DNA of 64,000 nt, from the NCBI GenBank assembly GCA_009192285.1, contig WBVU01000017.1, positions 310,001 through 374,000 of the forward strand, written 5' to 3'. Positions 1-9,979 of the stretch are shown piece after piece. The number at the start of each line of letters is the position of its first letter. Positions within the stretch are counted from its first letter, which is position 1. Below the pieces are notes generated by a model that saw only the letters and a program-made list of their open reading frames with translations, was not told the origin of the DNA and made no database searches. Source of the stretch: Morchella semilibera (Eukaryota; Ascomycota; Pezizomycetes; Pezizales; Morchellaceae). A program made the translations under genes and the position numbers.

Positions 1-481
1 GCCAAGAGTGAGGCTCTACAGGGATATTCCGAGACTAAAGTAGAATCTTGGAATTGTCAAATATTCCTTAGAGATCTCTGCATTGAAATTAATTGATAGA
101 TTCAACCGGGGATGCAAGCAGCTAAACATTAACAGTACTAGGATGATAGAGTTATTACATACATACATGCACTCAAGAAGATAGAGAATCAAAAAGCCAT
201 CCAGCCAAACAGACTCTGCGAAAGCTAGAAACCCAATTAGAATTGATCCCGGGATAGCTCTCTCCCGCAATTGTAGCAGGTCCAGGGGCTGTGTCTTGTG
301 TCTGTCCGTACGTCTGCTGGCTGTTTGTCCAAGTAGAGTAACTGACACCTCTTATCTTCCACCACCACCACCACCACCACCATCGCCGTCATCCCTATAA
401 AGCTCTTCCACTACCTAAAGCTGCTGTCGCGTCCCTTCCATCCTTTGCCCCCCCCAACTCGACTATTAACTGCAAATAGCC
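1..481. other. Gene-free upstream region of the first gene
   Basis: I find no supportable gene here. A CCACCACC-type trinucleotide run lies at about 360-382, followed by pyrimidine-rich sequence just before the ATG at 482. This is typical of a fungal promoter or 5' leader. Confidence 0.5.
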
Positions 482-2025
482 ATGGATATCGAAGGACTTG
501 TCACTCCCCCACCCCCTCCCCCTAAAATAGGCCGAAAATATGACCTCATCGTCTTTGGGGCTTCTGGATACACAGGCCGTCTAACTTGCGAGCAAGTCCT
601 CGCCAACACACCCTCATCTCTAAAATGGGCCATCGCCGGTCGCTCTCCAAATAGGCTTGAGCTGCTTGCGCTGGAGTACAACAAGCGCTTTCCCGATCGC
701 GTCCCCGTCGGTATGCTTAACTTAACCCCTTTGGGCTCCCAAGATCTTGAATTGTACTCTGACTGTAGTGCTGCGTGATGATAGGGATCTTTATCGCAAA
801 TGTGGAAAATGAGGATACGCTGGAGACGATGGCTCGGGTAACGAGAGTGCTCATAACGACTGTGGGCCCGTACCTGAAGTATGGGACTCCGGTACTGGAG
901 GCATGTGTGTTGAATGGAACCCACTATGTAGATGCGACGGTGGAGACAACATGGGTGAGGGAGATGATCAAAAGGTATCATAAGACAGCGACTATTAACG
1001 GCGCCGTGGTATGTAGTCTCATGTTTCTGCTATCGCCCCCTTTTCCTGTCATTTTAATCATTGCTACTCCTTCCCCCATTAACCGCGCCTCTATCATTAC
1101 CCCCCCCCCCCAAAATAAACATCGCTAACATTAACCTGTGTACCTTAGATCATCCCGCAATGCGGCGTGCAATCCGCACCTGCTGACCTTGCTGCCCACT
1201 CCCTTGTAACATTAATCCGCAATCGCCTCTCCTGCCCCACAGATAATATAGTCTTCGCGCTCGTCGACCATGTTTCAGGCGTCTCGGGGGGGACGGTCGA
1301 AACACTCCTTTCGGTCTGGGAGATCGCAACGCTCCAAGAAATGTTCCACGCGCGCAGAACCTACTCCCTTTCACCCATCAAGGGACTTGATCTCCCGTTT
1401 ATTTCTCCAATCCAAAAGCACAAAGAACTTGGATTCCTAACCAAGAATGCGCAGGCGAGCCATGATGAGAAGGTCGTGGTGCGCAGTTGGGGCCTAAATC
1501 AGAATGGAGAGTGGTATGGCAAAAACTTTATGTTTAGAGAGTATAAGAGTGTGGGGACCATGTTCATGGCAGTGTGGATGTATATATGGATGAGTATGAT
1601 CCAGATTTTACCTTATATTACGCCGATTAGGTATGTATAGCCCTATAGATACTAGTTTAGAGGCATGAACTAATGAGAACAGATGGATAATTCGCCGCTA
1701 CTATGCACCTCCGTTGGGGGAGGGTCCGATCTTGGAGTCAACTAACAAGTATCGCATTGAATGGCGCGGCATAGCTGAGGCGGATGATGATAATGAAGAG
1801 GCTGCGAAAGCTACAATCACTATGTTGTGCGAGAAAGATACATATACGACGACAGCAATCCTACTCGTTCAGACAGCAATGAGCTTGCTATCAGACGAGG
1901 AGACATTCGCAAAGAAGACTGGTGGAGGTATATTGACACCATCGGCGGCGGCAAGTCCAGCGTTTTTCATGGCGTTGGATAGATGTGGCTTTCATATAGA
2001 GGCGAAGATGATGGAGGAGTTTTAG
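482..2025 (+). CDS. Saccharopine dehydrogenase-like oxidoreductase (SCCPDH family)
   Basis: Four exons: 482-710, 785-1008, 1149-1630 and 1683-2025, all joining in phase to 425 residues. That is close to the roughly 430 residues of animal SCCPDH. The N-terminus carries the Rossmann dinucleotide-binding motif VFGASGYTGR (about residues 23-32). The family-typical stretches TTVGPYLKYGTPVLEAC and GTHYVDATVET follow, and after the second intron PQCGVQSAPADL. A hydrophobic stretch near MAVWMYIWMSMIQILPYI may contact a membrane. The family is annotated as saccharopine dehydrogenase-like or trans-acting enoyl reductase-like. SCCPDH-type proteins are often found on lipid droplets, and their reaction is mostly unproven, so lysine metabolism should not be assumed. 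The gene converges with the D-amino-acid oxidase gene downstream. Confidence 0.88.
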
Positions 2026-2192
2026 ATGGATCGGAGGCGGGGAAATACACTATTAGACTGGACAAGATAGAATTGGGTAGGCCGGAAGGGAATGGGGGTT
2101 TTTATTTATACTTTGCATACATGTTCAATATCAATCAAACACATGGATTATCATTGACCAAATTCTTGCTCTTACAATCATTGACCTATTCT

Positions 2193-3412
2193 TTACTGAT
2201 GTCCTCTTACCAAAGCTTCCTTTAACAACCTACACAACTCCCTTGCTGTTCCCACGGAAGCTTGATAACCCGTCCCACCATGCCCATAATTATGGCCTAC
2301 AACCCTCCACATTCCATCCATTTTCACCCACTCCGCCTCGACTCTAACACCACCCTTCCTACTTGGCCGCCTCCCCACCTGCTCACTCACGACCACAAAC
2401 TCCCCCTCCACCAGCAACTCCGGCGCCAAATCCCTACACTTCTCCCGTATACGCTCCGACAACGCTGCGTCCACCTCCACACTCCAGTCCCCGTCGTCCT
2501 TGCTGCCCCCCAGAATACTCGTCCCGCTCCCAGGGCGCGGTATCACATACGCCGTCCACCCGTCGCCCTCCTTGAACGTTATCCCCGCGGCCTCACCCTT
2601 CACGAGCACCGTCTGCCCTTTCGTCGGATAAACGTCTGGGTCCGCGCACAGCGCCCCCGCTGCCAGACCAGTGCAGTTGATCACTGCCACAGCCTCCTCC
2701 AGCGAGGGGAGGTCAAACACCTCGCCGAGGGTGTCGACCTCTGCCGTGTGGGTCTTGACGCCGAGGTCGCCGAGGAGGCCGAGGAGGTGGTCGAGGTAGG
2801 TGTTGGGGTCCAGGCAGAAGGAGTCATATGTGCGTGGGGAGTAGGAGGTGACTAGCGTGGACCACCAGGGCGTGGTGGTGAGGTGGTTGCGGGAGGTGGT
2901 TAGCTGCGATGGGTTAGTGAGGTCTAGGAGAGGTAAGGCATTCGACCCGGGGAGGGAGAGAGAACTCTGAGGCCAGCTTCGGGGTTCTGGTAGAGCGTTT
3001 GCCAGTGCTTGTATGTTTCAGCTTCGAAGGCCTGGAGCCTAGTGTCGGTGGGGGAGGCGTGGGAGCGCCAGTGCTGGGGGACATCAGTGTCTCTCTACGC
3101 TGTGCGCTATATATCCCTGTATACTACGTCCATATGGTTACTTACTGCGCCGGCCCTGCTGAAGGTCAGTTCTCTCCGTCTCCCAATCATATATAAATAC
3201 ATGACCACATATATATATATACTGCCCCAGATATGTATCTAGAGACAGACCGAGCGGGTGTTTCATTACTTTGTAGAGCAATACTCAATGCCATCCTCGC
3301 CCGGCCAATGCTTTGCAACAACCGTGACGCCAAAGCCGGCCTCGAGCAGCGTAAGAGCCGTCTGGAGCCCCACCACGCCGGCGCCCAGAACTATGATCTC
3401 TTGCTTCGACAT
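2193..3412 (-). CDS. D-amino-acid oxidase (FAD-dependent)
   Basis: On the minus strand I place exons at 3412-3270, 3158-3146 (only 13 nt), 3073-2966 and 2903-2193, joining in phase to 324 residues. The start gives IIVLGAGVVGLQTAL, the FAD-binding Rossmann motif. The tiny second exon supplies the core of the conserved AGAHW segment (RAGA, then HWRS). The last exon holds TPWW and the family signature VVGHNYGHGGTGYQASVGTA. The 62-nt last intron (2904-2965) has a good CACTAAC branch site and removes what first looked like a frameshift. The enzyme deaminates D-amino acids to 2-oxo acids with release of H2O2. It usually sits in peroxisomes, but the C-terminus here (RGHQ) is not a PTS1 signal. The exact start is supported by the FAD motif lying at the N-terminus. 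Confidence 0.88.
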
Positions 3413-4122
3413 TATCTTGCTGCGGGTGATATCTTGTGAAGCTGTCGATCAGGACTGATATGCGGGGGAAAAGGTGGAGAAACACAAAGTTTAAAAAGCA
3501 ATATGTGAGCCGCGGATGTATACTTAAAATCCCCCCATGGAATAAGGCGGAGTCCTTGTGCCACTTTAGAGATGCCTGGGGAGTGGGGTTGATACAATAT
3601 AGTGGTGGGTGTAGGGTTAGGTTTTGTATAGGAAAACTGGGATTCGGTGTAGGACTACGACTATGTACTAGTACATGCATAGGAGTGTACGACATATATT
3701 AACAATCGAGTACTAGCGCCCCCCCCAAAAAAAAAAAATTACTGGTTCTAATATCTTCAATCTTTTCAACACTTTTGAAAGAGTATATACTTGTATAGTA
3801 CTTTTCGAAATTTATGTCCTTCTACCCGAGGATTATTAACTTATGCTTTTGGGCGTTATGAGCCATTTAGCACCTGTTATTATATTAATTCAGACATACT
3901 TTAGTACTGTGAGTAATTAAACACCAGTAGTGCTGGCCGGCTCTGGGACAGGATGTGCTACACCCATAGAATGGCTTAAAGACCACATACATGCTATTTT
4001 TTCTTATCCTTGGATCAGCCTTTTAGGGAAGTGAATTTGGTTTCTCGCGTACATGATTCTCATCCTCCAATTTCGCTACAACAAATGCCTTTGGCAAAGA
4101 ATGGCCATAACTCTTGGCTCTC
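3413..4122. other. Gene-free region between oxidase and hydrolase
   Basis: AT-rich sequence with a C run followed by an A run near 3720-3737. No gene, tRNA or repeat family was recognised. It should hold the promoter of the oxidase gene and the 3' end of the hydrolase gene. Confidence 0.4.
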
Positions 4123-5508
4123 TTACAACTTCAATTTACCTCCCAAAAAGACATTATCAAGCCACTCGTTAATGTGCTTAAACACGTCCTCTGGTGCATC
4201 CAATAGCGCCCAATGTGATGTATCCACATCTCGAACCGTCAGGTCTTTGATCAACCTTTCCTGTCCGTTTACCATTTCCGGCCTAACTGCCGGGTCCTGC
4301 ATGGCGCGGACAATGAGAGCTGGAACTTCGATGCGGTCGACCTCCAACCTACATGATATTGTTAGCCGAGTAATGACGGGGAATTCGGGGTTAGTTGGAC
4401 GTACTTCTGCTCATCCTCATGGTTGACTTCGCCAATTTTGTACCAATTCACTAGGGAAATAAGTTAGTAATTGTCTCTAGCCAGTAAAAAAATACGTGAG
4501 GGCTCCCACGAGGGCCGTGAAATCCTCTCGAGAACGCATCCATATATGCTTCCAGATCCTACTCCCCAAAGCATCAGCATCGATTATTCTAACCTCCCTC
4601 CCGCCAGACCCTACATACCTTCTCTGTGAACATTTCAGTCAATGAATTATCATCTCCAATGCCACTGATCAAATCTTTCTCGACATGTAGTTGCCCAACC
4701 GCCTCCGGATCCCTACTGCACCTGTACAAAAACTTGATAAACTTTTTCCTATTATCTTCGCTCTCCAGATCCTTCTCTGTCTGTGGGTCACAAAACGCGA
4801 TTTGATACTTAAAACTCGGATACTTCTTCACTAAATCTTCGAGCGGGACGAACGGCGACTTGATCGGGAAATAGAAACCGCAAATAGTCATGATGTAAGT
4901 GAATCTTTTCGGGTAGTAGAGGTGAATACGGTAGGAGACGACAGCACCCCAATCATGGCCGAGAAGGATCACGTTTGAGACCTTGAGGTGCTCCGTGAGA
5001 GCGTACATATCCGAGGCTGTGGATTTCCAGCTGTAGGCTGACATAGAAGAGGGTGGTACTCGGGGCATGTCGGTTTTGCCATAGCCGATCATGTCGGGGA
5101 CCACGACACGGAAGCCTTTGTTCAGGAGGAGGGGGATAATGTTCTTCCAACCATCTATAAGCTCTCCGGTTAGATAATTCATCTCTTGATTACCCAGTAA
5201 GTGAATATCAGAACTGGGGACGAACACCAGAAGTCAGGGAAGCCATGGATCTATTTCACACGCTGTTAGTACATTATCCAGATCTCCTACCCCACTGCCA
5301 ATATCTCTAGGTGCTTACACAGAAAATGATCCCCTTCGGGGTACCCTCTGGAATTCCTTGAACGTAGTCTAAGAGCTCGTCGTATCAGTCCCAATGGTTC
5401 AATGATGCCGCTGTATGTGAGCAACGTACGATATCTCCTCCCATTCAGAGTTGCAAACTCATGAGTGACACGGGAGTCGTCATATGGATCGATTGGTTTC
5501 AAGCTCAT
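4123..5508 (-). CDS. Epoxide hydrolase, alpha/beta-hydrolase fold
   Basis: Seven exons on the minus strand: 5508-5430, 5368-5319, 5250-5226, 5154-4619, 4558-4510, 4450-4405 and 4348-4123. Together they give 336 residues in one frame. Joining exons 3 and 4 yields HGFPDFWYGWK, the oxyanion-hole motif (HGXP) of soluble epoxide hydrolases. Exon 4 carries GHDWGA, with Asp as the expected nucleophile, and exons 5-6 give GFHGPLNWYK with the lid-domain tyrosine region. The last exon contains RAMQD and TSHWALLD, which fit the acid and His of the triad. The enzyme would hydrolyse epoxides to diols, in detoxification or secondary metabolism; the natural substrate cannot be read from the sequence. No signal peptide is seen, so it is probably cytosolic. 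Confidence 0.9.
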
Positions 5509-5865
5509 GATGAAAGTAAATAAATGAAGATGGAGTCTGACCCTTCTCTCAGTGCATTGCGTTAGGTATTTATAACCTATCCCCCCCTCCTCAGGGATCC
5601 TCAAGGAACCCTACTTTGGAAAGTGGCCGATGCAGATACAATTCCTGGCGTCAGCTACATATTAGTCAATCGATTATTGACCGAGGCACCGTGATAATAA
5701 CTAAAGCCCCCCTTCCCCCCGGGTCGGAGGTCTATTCATCCACCCCCGTCCCAATTTCTACACGTTGGCGTAGATATTGAGTATTAGAGATTAGAGCGTA
5801 TTGGCCAACAACCTCCGAGCCTACAGTTCTTGGCGACTGGTTTTTGGTGTGGATAGCCCGCCAAG

Positions 5866-5906
5866 AGCTCAAAATTTGAACTCAAAATTTAAACTCAAAA
5901 TTTGAA
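5866..5906. repeat. Tandem CTCAAAATTTGAA-type repeat, three copies
   Basis: Three near-identical units of CTCAAAATTTGAA or CTCAAAATTTAAA follow one another. Each unit holds a short palindrome around AAATTT. It directly abuts the left end of the TIR element. Confidence 0.6.
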
Positions 5907-5922
5907 AATACATGTACTAGTA

Positions 5923-6572
5923 CACCCGTGTCTCAGAAGTTCCCGAAGCCCCCCAATAGGACCTTTAATTCCCTCAACCAACAGACCTGTATTCAAATAA
6001 CCTTTAATATAGATAAAAGAGACTGTTCTATTCATGGGCAGTTTTTCCAGCAATATCCAGTGACTTTTAATGAGAAAGATATAAATTAGTTCTGTTTCAA
6101 TCCTTGAAAATAATTTAAAAGTAGAGAGTTTTTCAACTGACTCCAGATCAGGTAGAATAGATGATTTATATTTACTACAGTATGAAAAAATGGGGTGAAA
6201 TTACTACCATAGTACTGCGGAATTTAGTGACAAATACCGAATTAAATTGGCATAAGAGGAAGAGTACTATACCAATACCGTATTATTACCGCATTGATCC
6301 CGCCCCTCATTTTGGTACTGTATTCTAGCATTTCTAGGTTGATTCGATGGACCATATGTTGATTAGAATTTATTTTTGAGCTACATCATACAATGGAGAT
6401 TATACATTCCAAAATAGAGGCTTTGTACAAATTCTTTTAAATATTTGTAATCCTCAGCATTGTTTAGCTTTTATACAGTCAAAGTTTAACTTTTTTTTGT
6501 TGTATTCTGGTTGAGAGGGAATACTGTTGCTATGGGGGGGTGGGGGCTTCGGGAACTTCTGAGACGCGGGTG
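5923..6572. mobile_element. Non-autonomous DNA transposon with 32-bp terminal inverted repeats
   Basis: The left end starts CACCCGTGTCTCAGAAGTTC at 5923. The right end, read on the other strand, starts CACCCGCGTCTCAGAAGTTC. The match continues through CCGAAGCCCCC, so about 32 bases pair with one mismatch. A TA dinucleotide flanks each end (5921-5922 and 6573-6574), as expected for a Tc1/mariner-type TA target duplication. The 650-bp interior is AT-rich and has no transposase-like reading frame. It must therefore be mobilised in trans, or be dead. It is larger than a typical MITE. Confidence 0.72.
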
Positions 6573-7118
6573 TATGAGTGTGACAGTCGTCACAAATATT
6601 TACTAGCCGTCGGTATTACTACATAAGTGTTATCAACCAACCAGGAACAGGCTTCTTGACCATGGCACTAATAAATTTTTTCAGAAATAGTAGTCCCCTC
6701 CAATTGACCGTAATACGTACGTATAGCCATACTTACATACAAAATGAGAATAATAGAAGAGCGCTAGGGAAAACAATATCAAAAAATCTCCCCACCCCTC
6801 TGAGTTTACCTCTTTTTTGTGTACCCATCATATCGTGTCCATGCAGATCTTCGATGCTAAAAAATAAATCCACAAACCAATGCTATTCGCGCCTTCACTT
6901 GGCACAGAGTGGCTAATTAAAAGGGTTTATGTAACCAGACAAACGAACAGAAAAACACGACTCTTATGGAAGCCACTGGTGCGTAGAAGTCGGAGTGGTT
7001 GCCAAGGAAAGAAAAGAAAATTCCATTCAATAAGTTCCAGCAGGTAGAAATCCAGCCATGATAATAACTATCAATCAATCACGTAAAGTGAATATTAATA
7101 TGACCGCTTGAGAGTGTT

Positions 7119-8204
7119 TTAATATATCACCGTGTCCTCCCCGGCTTCAACGATTTCCCCCACATCTCCAATATCGGATTGTCTTCTAACGCTGTCTATC
7201 TCATCGTGTACAGGCGCATGGTCAAGGTTAGTATGATCACCACCATCGTGATGCCTGGTATTTATTACCGTCGCATGGTCATTATCGTCTATCACTGGTG
7301 AATCATCATCTTCATGGCGGGGGTCAATGGCTAAGTCGGGCTCGTTAAGGTTATTGGCCCCACCATTAAGCAATTCCTCCTCTTCCTCCTCTCGCTCGCG
7401 ACGCAGCTGGAATTTACGCTGTTCCCGTGCGATAGAGTCTTCTACCTCTTCTACCTGGGCTTTGATACGTTCATCCTCTTCGGGTAACAATTTCCATGGA
7501 AGGTAGAACTACAAGCTTCGTCAGTACCAGCGTTTTCGGGTTTAATAATCTGTAACCCATGTAACATACCAGTTTTGGTTGCGCACATGTTTGTAGAATA
7601 TGGGCCTGGGCAAGTTCATTATTGTGACGTATTTGCATCTGTTTAAAAGTTAGCCTCCAACCTGCCTACACCATGAAAGCAAATTGGAAGAAATGGTACC
7701 CACAGCACGTTCGTCAAACTCCCTCTGCTCCATGCGTCTACGTAAATTGACACTCTGGTCCTCTTTCTTCCGGCGCTCGTCAATTTCGTCGGTTTGCTGC
7801 TTCAGTTTTTCCTGCAGTTTTGCTTCAACCTCGCGACGCTTCACCGCGCTGTTACGTGCCCTAGGCGATGAGGAATCCTGCTTGAACTTGCCAATGGTCC
7901 CCAGGAGGGCCCCGAAAAGCCTTTTCCCACGCCGGCGCTCCTCCTCGTTCCCGGCGGCGGCCTTTCCGGCTGATGGTCGTCTGCTGGGCCGTGAGCTCTC
8001 ATCATCTGATTCTTCAGCTTTTAATCTGCCACTCCTCCCTCCTCTCCCCGCATCCTCTTCACCGTCATCCACTGAGGGGTGGTGTAACTCCCTTCCGTTA
8101 CTGCTATGGTCCTTGTGGTTAAAACGAGCCCTTTTAGAGGATTCTGGGGACGCGGTGGATTGCCTGCGTTTGGCAATCAATTTTGGAGGAGATGATCTGT
8201 CCAT
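7119..8204 (-). CDS. Pinin/SDK/MemA-domain protein (splicing-associated)
   Basis: Three exons on the minus strand: 8204-7704, 7638-7570 and 7508-7119, all joined in phase 0, giving 319 residues. The N-terminal third is a basic, Ser/Arg-rich tail. The pinin domain begins at RGKRLFGALLGTIGKFKQ (about residue 91) and continues through a charged coiled coil. It reaches PKLFYLPWKLLPEEDER, the classic end of the family core, which appears only when exons 2 and 3 are joined. The C-terminus is acidic and His-rich. Pinin-family proteins associate with the spliceosome and exon-junction factors in the nucleus. The gene lies head to head with PHF5A/Rds3, another spliceosome component, 441 bp away. Confidence 0.85.
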
Positions 8205-8645
8205 ATCATCGTTGTGGGGAACGACGACCGCTGATGCGACAATAGTTCTGTGGGTTTTATTTTAGCACTGCTCCCTCCGAATATTTTGAAAGATAAGCCA
8301 CATAAGAAAACGAAGGCGCGAAATTTATGGGAGGTCTTACACTTGTTCTTCTTCCGACATGACCGATATCGCGCTATTACGGTGGTGGTGGAGGTCGAGG
8401 TGGGGTGGAGAGGTATCAGCACGGAGCAGCAACAGTAGAAGGAAAAGCAATCAAACAGCTGTACCCTATTAACTAAAGTTGATCTGTGGGTCTCGGAAAT
8501 CAAAGCCACACCAGACATCTAATATTGCTTAGTCACGATAGATCTGATAAGAATTGTCACCACAAATACCCACCAAAGCTATATTAAGCTCCTCCGAACC
8601 TCAACCTCAACCCACGAACCTCCCCAAGATACCCACTGGCCAGTC
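8205..8645. promoter_or_regulatory. Shared upstream region of two splicing genes
   Basis: These 441 bases separate the start codons of two divergently transcribed splicing genes and must contain both promoters. No obvious TATA box was identified. GGTGG/CCACC triplet runs lie around 8378-8410. Confidence 0.55.
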
Positions 8646-9094
8646 ATGTCACGTCATCATCCGTAATTTATCCCTTCTCACTTCTTCTTGCCCTATTGAA
8701 ATCTAACAGGAGGAAAATAGCGACTTAGTAATGTGTCGCAAGCAATCTGGCATAGCCATCGGCCGCCTCTGCGATAAATGCGACGGCAAATGCCCAGTAT
8801 GCGATTCCTATGTTAGACCTACAACTCTAGTACGAATATGCGATGAGTGTTCATTCGGAAATTACCAGAACAAGTGTGTCGTCTGTGGTGGAGAGGGCAT
8901 CTCGGACGCTTTCTACTGTTTTGAGTGCACGCGACTCGAGAAGGATCGTGACGGGTGTCCCAAGATCATCAACTTAGGTTCTTCAAGGACGGATCTATTT
9001 TGTAAGACCCTTTCTCCCTATATTAAAGTGTTCATTTTTTTTCTGACGGCGTGTTCGTGATGTAGATCAAAAGAAGAATTTTCGGAATCACTAA
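8646..9094 (+). CDS. RDS3: PHF5A/Rds3, SF3b-complex PHD-finger-like protein
   Basis: Three exons: 8646-8662 (17 nt), 8721-9001 and 9066-9094, giving 108 residues; human PHF5A has 110. Splicing restores the conserved start [16 protein letters not shown], and the end becomes [12 protein letters not shown]. The sequence is dense in CxxC zinc-binding pairs: [28 protein letters not shown] and YCFEC. It also keeps the invariant [10 protein letters not shown] block. PHF5A is a core subunit of SF3b in the U2 snRNP, helping recognise the intron branch point. The first coding exon of 17 nt would be missed by ORF-based annotation. The identification is very secure because the family is almost invariant. 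Confidence 0.96.
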
Positions 9095-9979
9095 ACACAG
9101 TTCGAAAGCTGCGCACATGTGTGGCCGCCCCCATATTTTGTCTGAATGTGGCCCTATATTAATACACTAAGGCGCCTGAATACTCACCCGTAACGGGGAA
9201 GACGGGGCTGAAATCAGGATACAATGGGCTAGGAGTTATGAGAGCTAGGTAGAAATGATGGTTCTATACCTGTATTATTACTATACTTTACTTTCGGCGC
9301 ACCTAGTTTAGAGGTTTAACTAGAGTGTAAGCGATGTGTTGACCACGGGAATGATAATATCTGTATACACTTTTTGTTTTGGTAAAATACATGTACTTCG
9401 CTCTGATCCATTGCCCTATTTATGAGGGTATACTTGTTTCCACGGGTAGTTTTGGTCTATAGCGCGCCTCATACTCGAAGAAACCTGCCTCCCACGCTTC
9501 CCATTTCTTTTCCTAACCCCTCCGATCTAACATACAAAGAATGCAAGATAAAAAACAATGCCTCCCCCCACCCTACTAACCTCTCCAGATGAAGAAAAAT
9601 GGACCAATCCCAAAGAATGAATGATTACAAGTCAAAAACATATGAAACACAAGCCTCCTTCCACGACTGCTGAAACGCGAGTAAATAAGTAGACGATATA
9701 AAACACGAAAAGGATAATGATAATAATAAAAAAAATCCCAAAACTAGCAAACAAAAACCCGCTGAAAAACAAAGCCAAGCTTATAAACCATAAATAAAAA
9801 CACAAGAAAGGGAAAACCTAATTCGCCTCTAATAAGGGAATAAGAAATAATAAACTCCCAGTAAATAACAAATGAAAAGTAAATCAAGTGAATGCATCCT
9901 ACAGCGTAACAATAATAAAAAAGAATTTTTAAAGATGAATGGATATACGCAAATAACCCTTTTTTTGTTTCCTCCGCCA
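9095..9979. other. Gene-free AT-rich intergenic region
   Basis: 885 bases between the 3' ends of two convergent genes. It is strongly A-rich on the plus strand from about 9600, with one TACATGTA at 9388. No gene was recognised. Confidence 0.45.

Larger units (their letters stand above)
5509..7118. other. AT-rich gene-free region holding a TIR element
   Basis: A 1.6-kb stretch with no supportable coding sequence. It contains a short tandem repeat near 5866-5905 and the 650-bp terminal-inverted-repeat element at 5923-6572 (listed separately). One TACATGTA palindrome lies just outside the element at 5909. Confidence 0.5.

Noticed and set aside
2940-2970. Frameshift in the D-amino-acid oxidase gene at a CT-rich stretch
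   Set aside because: A 62-nt intron (2904-2965) with a CACTAAC branch site and CGCAG acceptor restores the frame in phase 0.
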